The notes under the pieces: generated by a model | What the model was told of the DNA's origin: nothing | Database searches by the model: none | Seen by the model: the letters and a program-made list of their open reading frames with translations, nothing else | Translations under genes and position numbers: made by a program | In this document: positions 1 to 9,179 of the stretch, one piece after another | Layout: each line of letters starts with the position of its first letter | How positions within the stretch are numbered: position 1 is the first letter of the stretch | NCBI RefSeq assembly: GCF_003121405.1 | Contig: NZ_QBUY01000014.1 | Coordinates: forward strand, 62,001-126,000 | Reading direction: 5' to 3' | DNA: 64,000 nt | Source of the DNA: Paraburkholderia sp. C35 | GTDB taxonomy: Bacteria; Pseudomonadota; Gammaproteobacteria; Burkholderiales; Burkholderiaceae

Positions 1-105
1 TGGTCACTTCAGGCGCGTCTGTTTCGCAGCTCTCTCTGGTCGTGCGAGCAACGCGTTATGCGGCATGCAAACAGCCACCAATACCAGCGTTAGCCAGTAG
101 TCTAT

Positions 106-121
106 TAGACTATATAGTCTA
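106..121. promoter_or_regulatory. TetR-type operator palindrome, site 1
   Basis: Perfect 16-bp palindrome TAGACTATATAGTCTA. An overlapping inverted arrangement (TAGTCTA then TAGACTA) begins at 98, so two dimers could bind side by side. Near-identical sites occur at 309, 3483, 8980, 15015 and 15091. It lies upstream of the crotonase-like gene at 371. Confidence 0.75.
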
Positions 122-308
122 GTTAAGGAGATTGTGAATCCGTATAGGCGTTTTCCCTACGAATGCTTCGTCGCGAAAGTCGAACGGCAGACTGAATTGC
201 TGGAAACCTTTTGCCGCGGCGTTTGACGAGATGTTGTACACGCGATTCCGAAATGGACGTATCTGCTGCGACTGTGATCTACCTATTGCACAATTCGAGC
301 GGTCGCAC

Positions 309-324
309 TAGACTGAATAGTCTA
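309..324. promoter_or_regulatory. TetR-type operator palindrome, site 2
   Basis: TAGACTGAATAGTCTA differs from the consensus only in the central bases. It ends 46 bases before the ATG at 371, a usual place for a repressor site over a promoter. The rest of bases 1-370 shows no convincing gene. Confidence 0.75.
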
Positions 325-370
325 TTAATTTTTTCCTTAAAGACTTGCCAATTGGTGCCGGGTGGTGGAC

Positions 371-1018
371 ATGAATGAGTCGCTGATGATGAATTTCTCT
401 CTGCTTGAGAGCCGACAGGGGTCTGTTCTGATTCTGACAATTAATGAATTGGATCGTAGCTCTTTGGCGCAGCTACATGTGACGCTTCCCGTAACGCTTG
501 AGAATGCAATGCGCAATCCAAACGTAGGAGCGATTGTGCTCACGGCGACTGAACACCGATTCTGCTCGAGCGTGGATTTCGGTGAGTCAGCAATCCAATG
601 TGACAATTCTGTCAGCGAGCGAAATCCAAAAATCGACGAATTACCCGGCGTGATTCGGGCTATCCGAGAGAGCCGTAAGCCCGTGATAGCCGCAGTTGAA
701 GGTGTAGCCTCCGGTGCGTGGATGACCATCGCACTTACATGTGACCTGGTTGTGGTGGCTCGAGACTCTCGATTCTCCGTTTCTTATGTCAGGGCGGGCA
801 GTACGCCAGACAGTGGTGTAGCTACCTTCCTCTCAGCATTTTTGTCTAGACAAATGTTGCGCGAGACGTGCCTAACCAATGATTACGTAGCCGGAGTGCG
901 TATGCTCGAACTCGGCGCGGTGAATCGAGTGGCAGAACCTGGGCGTGCATTGGAGGATGCAGTGGATCTTGGTGCGCGTGTCTCGGCATGCACAAACCGA
1001 GTCATATCACGCGGTTAG
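371..1018 (+). CDS. crotonase-fold (enoyl-CoA hydratase/isomerase-like) protein, short and probably decaying
   Basis: The 215-residue product aligns by eye with the front two thirds of the enoyl-CoA hydratase family, which normally runs to about 260 residues. The segment FCSSVDF (64-70) sits where the family has an AGGD-like oxyanion-hole loop, and GVASGAW (111-117) matches the second oxyanion segment. The usual C-terminal helices and the EKR.P.F ending are missing. The start is uncertain: ATG at 371 is chosen, but GTG at 362 or ATG at 386 are possible and no strong ribosome site is visible. Two operator palindromes lie upstream. The altered oxyanion loop and missing C-terminus suggest loss of activity, but this is inference. 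Confidence 0.6.
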   Translation: MNESLMMNFSLLESRQGSVLILTINELDRSSLAQLHVTLPVTLENAMRNPNVGAIVLTATEHRFCSSVDFGESAIQCDNSVSERNPKIDELPGVIRAIRESRKPVIAAVEGVASGAWMTIALTCDLVVVARDSRFSVSYVRAGSTPDSGVATFLSAFLSRQMLRETCLTNDYVAGVRMLELGAVNRVAEPGRALEDAVDLGARVSACTNRVISRG

Positions 1019-1248
1019 TTCGCGGGGTGAGATAGCTATGGCAGTGACGTAAGCAAATGGATTGCAGGCCACGTTGCATTGACCGATACGTAAGCGCAAT
1101 GAAGAAAACAGGATAGAATTATAACCAGAAGAAGGGGGAACCAACTTTCTCTGGAATAGAAACCAACTATCATCAGCGACTGTGAGTTCGCCGCGACAAG
1201 GTACGAAACGCACCCATCGCGACGTCGTCCCAACTGCGTCGTAATCGT

Positions 1249-2034
1249 TCAACGTCCGATGAACTTTGCTTCTCGGCGTTCCTTGAAAGACGCGATACCT
1301 TCCTTAAAGTCTTCGGTTGAGAAGACTTTCTTTTCGATCTCAGGTATTGAGGCAACAGCCGTTTTTTCTGCTGCTTCAATGTATTTTAGCGCAGCGACTT
1401 TGGTTGCCTGGATCCCGATGGGTGCATTCTTGCAAATGATCTTGGCAATTTCCATCGCCCGTTCCATATGTCGACCAAAGGGATGGACTTCCTGCACAAA
1501 TCCCAGCTGGAGTGCGCGGGCCGCATCAAATTCCTCGCACATAAAGAGGTGGTACATCGCATTTCCCCAGCCGGTACGGCTCAGATAACGGAAATGTGCT
1601 CCACCCAAAGGGGCGATTCCGCGGCGGGCTTCCAGTTGCTGGAAGCGTGCCGTGTCTGCCGCGACAACTATGTCGCTGGCCAGCATCATTTCGATACCGA
1701 CGGTGAAAGTGATGCCCTGCACGACAGCGATAACGGGTTTAGTGCAGCGACGCTCCAATCCGAAGGGATCCACCAACCCGGGTTTGCGCCGGTTCGGCTC
1801 GGCCTCGGGGCCGAAGAAACGGGGGAGATCAAGACCGGCAGTTGTGTGTTCGCCAGCCGAACATAGGATCGCGACCCAAAGGTCGGCGTTCTCCTCGTAC
1901 GCGGTGAGATGCTCTGCCAGCTGATCCATCATAGCGGGCGTGTACGAGTTCTTCTTTGCTTCATTTTCGACTGTGATGACACAGATGTGCCCTTCCGAGC
2001 GCATAGTGACTTTTCCGGCTTCGTTGTTACTCAT
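1249..2034 (-). CDS. enoyl-CoA hydratase/isomerase family protein
   Basis: A full-length crotonase (261 residues). Members bind acyl-CoA thioesters and hydrate or isomerise double bonds in the cytoplasm. The oxyanion-hole loop TTAGLDL is at 64-70, the second segment GITFTVGIEM around 107-116, and the usual catalytic-loop glutamate is E135 in FQQLEARRGI. The C-terminal FKERREAKF ending is typical. GGAAG lies 7 bases before the ATG. It follows the SDR gene by 44 bases on the same strand, so the two are likely co-transcribed, giving hydratase and dehydrogenase steps of a beta-oxidation spiral. The exact substrate cannot be read from sequence. Confidence 0.88.
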   Translation of the reverse strand: MSNNEAGKVTMRSEGHICVITVENEAKKNSYTPAMMDQLAEHLTAYEENADLWVAILCSAGEHTTAGLDLPRFFGPEAEPNRRKPGLVDPFGLERRCTKPVIAVVQGITFTVGIEMMLASDIVVAADTARFQQLEARRGIAPLGGAHFRYLSRTGWGNAMYHLFMCEEFDAARALQLGFVQEVHPFGRHMERAMEIAKIICKNAPIGIQATKVAALKYIEAAEKTAVASIPEIEKKVFSTEDFKEGIASFKERREAKFIGR

Positions 2035-2078
2035 GGTCGACTTCCTTCATTGATTGGGTGGGTTTACAAGTCGCTCGA

Positions 2079-2861
2079 TCAGACAGCCATCACCCCGCCG
2101 GCGACGGCGAGAATCTGACCGGTGATGTGCTTACCGGCGGGGCTGCTGAAAAGAAGCGCCGCACCTTTCAGATCGTCTTCATCACCGATACGCTTGAGCG
2201 GTACGTCTTTGGTCAGCGTTTCGACGCCGACAGTGTCGAAAACGCCTTTGGTCATCTTGGAGAGGAAGTAGCCAGGTGCCAGAGCATTGACTGTGATGCC
2301 GTATTTTCCCCATTCGCTTGCCAGCGCTCGGGTCATGCTGACGACGGCGCCTTTGCTTGTGTTATAGGCCAGGGTAGCGATTCCGTCAGGAGGATTCCCC
2401 TTAAGGCCAGCGATCGAAGCTATGTTGACGACTCGGCCATACCCATTCGGAATCATCGACAGCTTGCCAACCTGCTGCGTGAGATAGAACACCGCACGTA
2501 CGTTGAGGTTCATGAGCTTGTCCCACGCCTCGAGCGAATGTTCCTCGGTCGGCGCCCCCCATGTTGCACCAGCGTTGTTCACGAGAATATCAATGCGACC
2601 GTTGAGTGCGAGCGCATCCTTGACCAGGCGGTCGATATCCTCTGTCTTCTGACCGTCGGCCGCGATCCATTCGGCGTCGATGCCCATCCCGGCCAGATGC
2701 GCTTGCGCCTGCTTCAATTCATCTGCTTTCCGTGCCGAGAGGATCAGTCGCGCACCTTGTTCGCCGAGCGCCTCGGCAATCTGCAGACCCAAGCCTCGAG
2801 AGCCGCCAGTGATGAGAGCGACCTTTCCCTTGAGATTGAATGCTTCCTTGATACTGGCCAT
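2079..2861 (-). CDS. short-chain dehydrogenase/reductase (SDR)
   Basis: Classical SDR of 260 residues. It has the NAD(P)-binding TGGSRGLG at 18-25, NNAG at 95-98 and the catalytic S149, Y166, K170. SDRs of this type oxidise or reduce alcohol/ketone pairs; beside a crotonase a 3-hydroxyacyl-CoA dehydrogenase role is plausible but not proven. AGGA lies about 9 bases before the ATG. It is the middle gene of a probable minus-strand operon: ABM monooxygenase, SDR, enoyl-CoA hydratase. The 136-base gap before it could hold an extra promoter. Confidence 0.88.
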   Translation of the reverse strand: MASIKEAFNLKGKVALITGGSRGLGLQIAEALGEQGARLILSARKADELKQAQAHLAGMGIDAEWIAADGQKTEDIDRLVKDALALNGRIDILVNNAGATWGAPTEEHSLEAWDKLMNLNVRAVFYLTQQVGKLSMIPNGYGRVVNIASIAGLKGNPPDGIATLAYNTSKGAVVSMTRALASEWGKYGITVNALAPGYFLSKMTKGVFDTVGVETLTKDVPLKRIGDEDDLKGAALLFSSPAGKHITGQILAVAGGVMAV

Positions 2862-2997
2862 GATATAGATTCCTGTCTCTTTAAAAACATTTGTTGGAAG
2901 TGCGCATACGTCAGATTCTCACTGCGATGAATGCCGCCGGCAGGCGGTATGCACGGGTGCAGGTGGCGAGACGATACGGCGGTGCTGCCGAAAAAAC

Positions 2998-3282
2998 TCA
3001 GTCGAGGCCTTGCAGGACGACGACTTCTGGCTTGCCGTCCAGGTAGTCTCCAAGCTGCTTTCCAAGGGTGCGAAAATGCTCTGTCTTTCGATGCGCTGCA
3101 GCACTGTCCTCATCGCGATACCGTTCGAGAAAGGAATATGTAGACTCTGTCTGACCACGGAGCAATTCATAGCTAATGCAACCTGGCTCGCTGCGCGTCG
3201 CGGTAACAAGTTCTAGTGCCGTCGACAAAAACGGCGCTGCCGTTTCGGGCTTGATACGGACTGTTGCTAAGACGACGATCAT
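2998..3282 (-). CDS. antibiotic biosynthesis monooxygenase (ABM/YgiN-like) family protein
   Basis: A 94-residue single-domain protein with the ABM ferredoxin-like fold pattern: a first strand MIVVLATVRIKPE, then a helix, then EPGCISYELLRG and a Y.FLERY.DE segment. Relatives include quinol monooxygenases and small cofactor-free oxygenases or stress proteins. A longer open frame exists upstream (to 3438), but the ATG at 3282 is preceded by GAAGG about 9 bases away and family homology begins there. It is the first gene of the minus-strand operon, and the operator at 3483-3498 is about 200 bases upstream. Confidence 0.8.
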   Translation of the reverse strand: MIVVLATVRIKPETAAPFLSTALELVTATRSEPGCISYELLRGQTESTYSFLERYRDEDSAAAHRKTEHFRTLGKQLGDYLDGKPEVVVLQGLD

Positions 3283-3482
3283 TGGTTGGTTTCCTTCGCG
3301 CATGGCGCACAAAATGTATGTTCGGTTTTGCCTGTCTGTTGGCCGGGCGAAGCCAATTGTCGATACGGCCTCGACTTCAAACCTTGGATAAGGCGGCGCA
3401 CCGTCCGACAGACTTGGCACACGGGCCGCCCATCTCATGCGTCACACGAACATAAGCGAACGGGACAATACAAGACACTAGA

Positions 3483-3498
3483 TAGACTAACTAGTCTA
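3483..3498. promoter_or_regulatory. TetR-type operator palindrome, site 3
   Basis: TAGACTAACTAGTCTA has perfect half-sites. It lies upstream of the minus-strand operon starting at 3282. A weaker look-alike (TAGACCATCTACTCTA) is at 3790. Otherwise bases 3283-4228 hold no supportable gene; open frames there have no recognisable protein. Confidence 0.72.
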
Positions 3499-4228
3499 GT
3501 CGGGGTAGTCAAGAGCGCTGTTGTAAAGGCTTGTCGTTCATTTTGCTGTGCACAAATCTGCTCGCTCGGCCTGTTTCGATAGCACAAACGGCGGATTCTC
3601 CGAGGCGGCGAAATTTGAGTGCTCCCATGGTTTCATCGTCACGCGCCACCGATCGGCCTGCATCGATCGTTCGATCGAATCACCGCCACGTGAGATTGAG
3701 CTATTGCGAGAAACCGAACTGGTCTTGCTCATCCGAGTCTGCAAATTTTTCGGGTTTATACGGACACCAATTCAGTTGACTGCCCATACTAGACCATCTA
3801 CTCTATAAAACAGGCCAGCGATGTAGGCAGACGGCAGTGATTTTTGGCGGATTGACGCGCACGCGGAACTCGAAACTGTTGTGGATGCGCAATCACGTAG
3901 TTATACGGCACGCGCTGCGTACGCGTTCAGATGTGCGCATACGGCAGATCTACTGGCACGAGTGCTGTCGGACGTCCATCGTCGATCCATGGACGGCTCG
4001 AACTCCGAGCGTCATTTACAAGTATTGGTTTGGGGTTGATGCAGAGAGTCGTTGCATATCGTAAAGATAGCTGGGAGAGGAATGACGTTGATGAGGATGA
4101 AATACGTCATGGTGTGAATTCGACGTATGAAATGATTGAACTGGAAGTCTTAGTGCGTCGTCGTGATTAGATTGCGGGTATCTATCGCACAGAAATCGTG
4201 TGAATAAATTTCAACTGGAGTGGAGACA

Positions 4229-5110
4229 ATGCAGCAACGCAAAATTCTCGTGACTGGTGCAACCGGAAAGACGGGTTCGCGCACGGTTCAATACCTTCGG
4301 GAAGCAGGTCACTCTGTCCGGGCAATGGTGCACAGGGAAGACGAGCGCAGCGAGGCACTGAAAGCGGCCGGCGCAGAGGTGATGGTGGGAGAACTGCTCA
4401 ATCACGATGATGTAATTCGTGCAACCGCGGGAATGCAAGGCGCCTATCTCTGCTATCCGGTGCAGCCCGGTTTGATTCAAGTTACTGTCTACTTCGCGGA
4501 CGCCGCACGTCGCGCTGGTCTGGACGTTGTATTGAACATGTCGCAGATGCCGGCCCGCGAAGGAGCATCGAGTAATGCTGCACGGGATCACTGGCTTTCC
4601 GAGCGTCTTCTCGATCGGTCGGGCGTGCCCACGGTTCATGTTCGTCCTACTTACATGGCAGAGTGGATCACGTATCCGTGGGTGCGAGACACCATTCTTA
4701 AACAAGGCAAGATCACACTCCCTTTTGGCAACGGACGGCACGCACCTCTATCGGCCTCGGATCAGGGCCGGGTACTCGCTGCGATTCTCGGGAACCCGGC
4801 AGAGCACATCGGCAAGACCTATCCTCTCTATGGCATCAAGGAACTGAGTCAGGCAGAGATTGCTTCGGCGGTAGGTAAAGCGTTGGGTATTGATGTCGTT
4901 TACAGCCCCTCGACAATTGAGGAGTATCACACGCACCTGCAAACTTATCCGCTGAGCAAGCATATGATCCAGCATTTCCTTGAGACGGCTGTCGACTACC
5001 AGAACGGCGTTTTCTCAGGAATGAACGACGTCGTCGAACGTATCATCGGCCGCCCGCCACAGACGATTGAAGAGTTCATCGCCGATAAGCGTCACGTCTA
5101 CAACGTCTAA
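4229..5110 (+). CDS. NmrA-like NAD(P)-binding oxidoreductase (atypical SDR)
   Basis: A 293-residue Rossmann protein starting KILVTGATGKTG (glycine motif at 10-16) with the NmrA/YtfG-like layout. The middle has VVLNMSQMPAREG and a C-terminal substrate region ending in IEEFIADKRHVY. Members act as NAD(P)H-dependent reductases (quinone or other substrates) or redox sensors. They lack the classical YxxxK triad, and none is seen here. The ATG at 4229 is preferred because GGAG at 4217-4220 is 8 bases upstream. The next gene follows 154 bases later on the same strand. Substrate unknown. Confidence 0.82.
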   Translation: MQQRKILVTGATGKTGSRTVQYLREAGHSVRAMVHREDERSEALKAAGAEVMVGELLNHDDVIRATAGMQGAYLCYPVQPGLIQVTVYFADAARRAGLDVVLNMSQMPAREGASSNAARDHWLSERLLDRSGVPTVHVRPTYMAEWITYPWVRDTILKQGKITLPFGNGRHAPLSASDQGRVLAAILGNPAEHIGKTYPLYGIKELSQAEIASAVGKALGIDVVYSPSTIEEYHTHLQTYPLSKHMIQHFLETAVDYQNGVFSGMNDVVERIIGRPPQTIEEFIADKRHVYNV

Positions 5111-5120
5111 TCAGGGAAGA

Positions 5121-5157
5121 AGTCCGGTCGACCTACCGTTGACCGGACTTTCCGGTC
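5121..5157 (+). promoter_or_regulatory. mutually exclusive hairpins between two genes
   Basis: AGTCCGGTC (5121-5129) can pair perfectly with GACCGGACT (5141-5149). The same segment can instead pair, as GACCGGA (5141-5147), with TCCGGTC (5151-5157). No T-run follows. It may act as a terminator, processing site or attenuator between the NmrA-like gene and the next gene. Confidence 0.4.
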
Positions 5158-5264
5158 TCGGCGCGGACCATTGATTAAGCCTCGATAAGAATCCGGGGTA
5201 CGTGCCGTCCTTGAATTGACCAAATGAATACGCATCGTTCTGATTCTGAGATACAGGAGACATT

Positions 5265-5987
5265 GTGAAACTTCTGGACGAGGTAATCGAAGCACACGGT
5301 GGTATGGATAGGTGGAAAAAGGTAAAGCAGGTACTCGCGGACGTATCGATAACGGGATCGACGTGGGAAGCAAAGGGGTTTAAGGATATTCTAAGCTGCG
5401 TCGCGGTCGCGGCTGATGTTCGCGATCAACGTGTCACGATTAGCCCATTTGTTATGGGAAATCAGCGTGGGATTTTCACTCCAGAGAGAGTCGCGGTCGA
5501 GACGTTTGATGGAGAAACTCTTCTGGAACGTGAAAACCCCACCGAGGCTTATGCGGAACACGTCTATCTGTCGCAGTGGGACCCGCTGCATCTAGCATAC
5601 TTTTGCGGCTATGCGATGTGGAACTATCTCAATGCGCCGTTCTTCTTCGCTTGGAAAGGTGTTGAAGTCGAAGAGCTTGGGCCAGTCGATAGTGAAACCG
5701 ACCACGATAGTAGATTGAAGTTGAAGTTTCCGAAAAATCTGGCCACGCACTGTCCCGACCAAATCTACTACGTGAACAAGGATCGTCTGTTGACGCGGCT
5801 GGATTATTCTGCAACCGCCACAAAATCGGGACCAACTGGACATCTGATGACCGAACACAAGTCGTTTGATGGGATTGTTGTTCCCACTCACCGGATCGCG
5901 CTTCCTCGCAATGAGGACGACACTCTCGTTCCGGGCAGACCAAAGGTCGAGATCAAGTTTCGAAATGTGACGATCATCCCGGCTTGA
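5265..5987 (+). CDS. conserved-looking protein of unknown function, 240 residues
   Basis: I do not recognise a named family with certainty. The start (LLDEVIEAHGG followed by W.K) resembles the opening of LolA/outer-membrane-lipoprotein-sorting-like beta-sheet proteins found in many environmental bacteria. The body is rich in beta strands and aromatic residues, with no signal peptide, membrane segment or cysteine motif. The GTG start at 5265 has AGGAG (5255-5259) five bases upstream, so expression is credible. It lies between an NmrA-like reductase and an acyl-CoA dehydrogenase on the same strand, which suggests a role in the same degradation programme. Confidence 0.65.
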   Translation: MKLLDEVIEAHGGMDRWKKVKQVLADVSITGSTWEAKGFKDILSCVAVAADVRDQRVTISPFVMGNQRGIFTPERVAVETFDGETLLERENPTEAYAEHVYLSQWDPLHLAYFCGYAMWNYLNAPFFFAWKGVEVEELGPVDSETDHDSRLKLKFPKNLATHCPDQIYYVNKDRLLTRLDYSATATKSGPTGHLMTEHKSFDGIVVPTHRIALPRNEDDTLVPGRPKVEIKFRNVTIIPA

Positions 5988-6187
5988 CCTCGGGGTTTTC
6001 AACAGGTTGGAAGTGAAAGCAGAGCGTCGTGTGTCACTGCCACGCGTCGCGGTCGATCGTCAAGAAAGAGCTAACGACGATCAGGCTAGGCTCAGAGCGA
6101 TCGCACTCGACGGTCTGCCATGACTGGACACCCGTTGTCCATCCTCGAAATTGCGCTGAAGCAATCGAAAAACAAGTCGGAGATCCG

Positions 6188-7984
6188 ATGAGCGGTATCT
6201 ATGTACCTCCTCTGCGTGACATGCACTTTGTTCTACACGAACTCCTGGAAGTGGAAAAAGTGCTGGGCGAAACCTGCCCAGAGGTTGCGGTCGACCGGGA
6301 CACAATCAACCAGATTCTCGAAGGAGCAGGGGATCTCTGTGAACACGTTCTCGCGCCTCTGAACAGCATTGGCGATGCACATGGCTGTTCATTCAATGAG
6401 GGTGCCGTTTCGACCCCTCCAGGCTTCCGAGAAGCCTATCGGAAGTACGCGGACGGGGGATGGAACGGAGTGATCTGTGACGTGGAGGACGGAGGCCAAG
6501 GACTACCGCAAGTGATTGGAACTGCTGTCTTTGAGATGATGGCGGCCAGTAACTGTGCCTTCTCACTTTATCCAAAGATATCTGAGGCAGCCTATGAGTG
6601 CCTGCGGACGAGTGCGCCTCCTGAACTCAGGAAAACGTATTTGAAGCCGCTCGCGACGGGTGTCTGGGCGGGCACAATGTGTTTGACTGAGCCACACTGT
6701 GGCACGGATCTCGGGCTGCTGAAGGCTCGTGCGGTACCGAAGGAAGACGGCTCCTACGCAATTACGGGAACCAAGATTTTCATCTCTTCCGGAGAACACG
6801 ATCTCACGGAGAACATCGTGCATCTGGTCCTGGCGCGCTTGCCAGATGCGCCGAATGGTACGGGTGGCATTTCTCTTTTCGTCGTTCCGAAATTCATTCC
6901 TGAGTCTGATGGCAAATTAGGCGCCCGCAATTCTGTAATCTGTGGTTCCATCGAGAAGAAGATGGGAATTCACGGAAACTCGACATGCGTGATGAACTTC
7001 GACCGAGCAACGGGTTTCTTGGCCGGTGAACCAAATCGCGGCTTGTCGGCGATGTTTGTGATGATGAACAACGCCCGGCTGGGGACAGGCACTCAAGCGA
7101 TGGGCATCTCCGAGGTCGCTTACCAACGTGCCTTGAACTACTCGCGTGAGCGTATTCAGAGTCGGGCGCCTGGACGTCGTTCCAGTGACGGCTCAGGGCC
7201 GATCATCGAACTCCCAGACGTACGGCGGATGCTTTTGACGCAGCGTGCGCTGGTGGAGGGTGGGCGGGCGTTTGCATACTGGGTTGCCTTGCAGATCGAC
7301 CAACTTCATCATAGCCACGATCCGGATTTTCAGGCGAACCTTAGAGGTCAACTAGCGCTGTTGACGCCCGTGGTGAAAGCATTCCTCTCCAACAATGGCA
7401 TCGATGTAACAAGCAGTGGTATTCAGATACACGGCGGCGCAGGATACATAAGCGAAACCGGTGCCGAGCAGTTGCTTCGCGATGCTCGAATTCTTCCAAT
7501 CTATGAGGGCACTAACGGCGTTCAGGCGAACGATCTTCTCGTAAGAAAAGTGATTGGAGACGGGGGCAGCTCGATGTTTGCATTGCTCGACAACCTGCGG
7601 AGCGATTTACTCGAGCTGGTGAATTCAGAACCGCGCGATGGCGCTGACGATTGTTGTTCGCGGATGGTGAAGCCGCTGGTTGAAGTGATCGAGGAGGTGC
7701 GAATTCTCACCGCTGAACTTGTCGAGTCGGCCGTGAGCGACGTGTATCAGGCATCTGCGTCGGCTTGTGACTACCTCGAACTGGCCGGACTGCTCCTGTT
7801 CGGCCATCTTTGGCTGAAGTCAGCGATTATCTCGGGTAAGAAAGCAGGGGACCCATTCTACGATGCCAAACTCGTGACTGCTCGATTCTATTTCTCGCAC
7901 ATATTCCCAAAGGCCTTGACGCTTGTTGTTAAGTCGAAGGAATCGTCTTCTATCACTATGGACTCGCGTGCTTTCGCCCCCTAG
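6188..7984 (+). CDS. acyl-CoA dehydrogenase, DmdC-like long form
   Basis: FAD-dependent acyl-CoA dehydrogenase of 598 residues, longer than the usual 380 because of an extra C-terminal helical domain. This matches the 3-methylmercaptopropionyl-CoA dehydrogenase (DmdC)-like group, whose N-terminus also reads like PLRDMHFVLHELL here. The flavin/substrate signature TMCLTEPHCGTDLG is at 163-176 and the catalytic base is probably E440 in YEGTNG. The open frame extends to 6029, but GGAGA sits four bases before the ATG at 6188 and homology begins there. It would introduce a 2,3-double bond for the hydratases nearby. Specificity is not deducible; many DmdC-like enzymes are not for DMSP. Confidence 0.87.
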   Translation: MSGIYVPPLRDMHFVLHELLEVEKVLGETCPEVAVDRDTINQILEGAGDLCEHVLAPLNSIGDAHGCSFNEGAVSTPPGFREAYRKYADGGWNGVICDVEDGGQGLPQVIGTAVFEMMAASNCAFSLYPKISEAAYECLRTSAPPELRKTYLKPLATGVWAGTMCLTEPHCGTDLGLLKARAVPKEDGSYAITGTKIFISSGEHDLTENIVHLVLARLPDAPNGTGGISLFVVPKFIPESDGKLGARNSVICGSIEKKMGIHGNSTCVMNFDRATGFLAGEPNRGLSAMFVMMNNARLGTGTQAMGISEVAYQRALNYSRERIQSRAPGRRSSDGSGPIIELPDVRRMLLTQRALVEGGRAFAYWVALQIDQLHHSHDPDFQANLRGQLALLTPVVKAFLSNNGIDVTSSGIQIHGGAGYISETGAEQLLRDARILPIYEGTNGVQANDLLVRKVIGDGGSSMFALLDNLRSDLLELVNSEPRDGADDCCSRMVKPLVEVIEEVRILTAELVESAVSDVYQASASACDYLELAGLLLFGHLWLKSAIISGKKAGDPFYDAKLVTARFYFSHIFPKALTLVVKSKESSSITMDSRAFAP

Positions 7985-8140
7985 AGGAGGCACACCTGGA
8001 GGCGAATGCCGCCAAGACCAAGCTCGACCAGTTTTTTACGGTCGAGACGCGCGCGGCTCCATCTGGTAGCACAAGATCGGGTCTTCGGCAGGCGTTCGCT
8101 CGCGCTCAGCAGAGAGACGCATCCGTCCCGCTGTGTCTTT

Positions 8141-8773
8141 CTAATTTAGAGTTGAACGCGTTTTTGCAACTCCGGGGACGCTGAGGAGTTGCGGAAGCAT
8201 ATTCCGGATTGTGATCAGATTGTCGGTCGAGCGGTCGGCCAACACCATAACCAGAGACCCTTGCATTAACGCCTGCAGCAGGAAGCCTTGTTGCTCGGGC
8301 GCCATGTCTTTCCGGATTGAGCCATCTTGATGTCCCGCGGCCACCAGTTCAGTTATTGCCAGTCGCCAGGTTTCCAGAGATGCAGACACTGCCGAGCTGA
8401 CAGCGTCGGAATTGGGGGCGAGTTCGGAGGAGAATTTACCCGCGAGACATGCCATCTTGCATCTGGAGCGCTCGATCCTATTGATCAACGTATCGAAATA
8501 CGATTCGATTTTCTGGTATGCCGACAGGTGGTCGGCATTGGCGCATTTCTCAACAGTCTTAAGTTGCTGCTTGGTGTATTCCTCGAGAACGGCGAAGGCG
8601 AAATCATCTTTCGAACCAAAGTGATGATAGAACGACCCCTTCGGCGCGCCAGCTGCCGCTAGCACATCGTCAACGCTAGTGCCATTAAATCCCGTAGCGT
8701 AAAACATCCGCATTCCTTCCTTCAGGAGGCTTTCGCGGTGCGATGGTGGCGAAGACTTGCCTTTCGTAACCAT
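8141..8773 (-). CDS. TetR/AcrR-family transcriptional regulator
   Basis: 210 residues with an N-terminal helix-turn-helix (about 14-60), including the hallmark GAPKGSFYHHFGSKDDF. The ligand domain (MACLAGKFSSELA..., then SLETW) resembles the TetR_C group often controlling CoA-linked or aldehyde metabolism. Its promoter region carries a degenerate copy of the TAGAC...GTC palindrome at 8808-8823 and a good copy at 8980-8995. It is therefore the best candidate repressor for the regulon of 16-bp palindromes in the left arm, with an acyl-CoA or aromatic/alicyclic intermediate as possible inducer (inference). Confidence 0.88.
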   Translation of the reverse strand: MVTKGKSSPPSHRESLLKEGMRMFYATGFNGTSVDDVLAAAGAPKGSFYHHFGSKDDFAFAVLEEYTKQQLKTVEKCANADHLSAYQKIESYFDTLINRIERSRCKMACLAGKFSSELAPNSDAVSSAVSASLETWRLAITELVAAGHQDGSIRKDMAPEQQGFLLQALMQGSLVMVLADRSTDNLITIRNMLPQLLSVPGVAKTRSTLN

Positions 8774-8807
8774 TTCGAGATGACCCTTGGCGCGTCGTAA
8801 GTGAAAT

Positions 8808-8823
8808 TAGACCGTTCAGTCAA
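8808..8823. promoter_or_regulatory. degenerate copy of the TetR-type operator
   Basis: TAGACCGTTCAGTCAA keeps one full half-site (TAGAC) and most of the other (GTC). It lies 35 bases upstream of the TetR start codon, as expected for autoregulation. Confidence 0.45.
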
Positions 8824-8979
8824 TATGTTAGCAAAATTTTGTCCCACTGTGTGTGGGACGTCTGCATATGGTCCGAATGCGGCCGGGATCACACAGCTAA
8901 GACGCCGATTGTTGTCCCACATGTATGGAAACATCAGACGTAGGTACAAACGAGCATATGAGTGATCCTGGTTCATTAA

Positions 8980-8995
8980 TAGACTATCTGGTCTA
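8980..8995. promoter_or_regulatory. TetR-type operator palindrome, site 4
   Basis: TAGACTATCTGGTCTA lies in the 406-base divergent region between the TetR gene and the enoyl-CoA hydratase/acyl-CoA dehydrogenase pair. It would control the rightward genes from 9180. Confidence 0.7.
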
Positions 8996-9179
8996 TATCA
9001 CGATTCATGGCGGTTCTGTCCCAGAGTGTGATGCAGCCGAAAGGGCGCGGGCAGAGCAGTCGTTTTGGAAACACCTTCAGCTCTGTTTGCGGGGCTGCTC
9101 AGATCTGCTTCCCGCTGCCGTTGGCAGCGACAGAGATCAAGACGCTCCGTAAGTGGCTCACATCAATGAAAGGAAAACC

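Noticed and set aside
3531..4200. Several short open frames on both strands, and a weak operator look-alike at 3790
   Set aside because: No recognisable protein, no ribosome sites, and the 3790 motif has only one good half-site.
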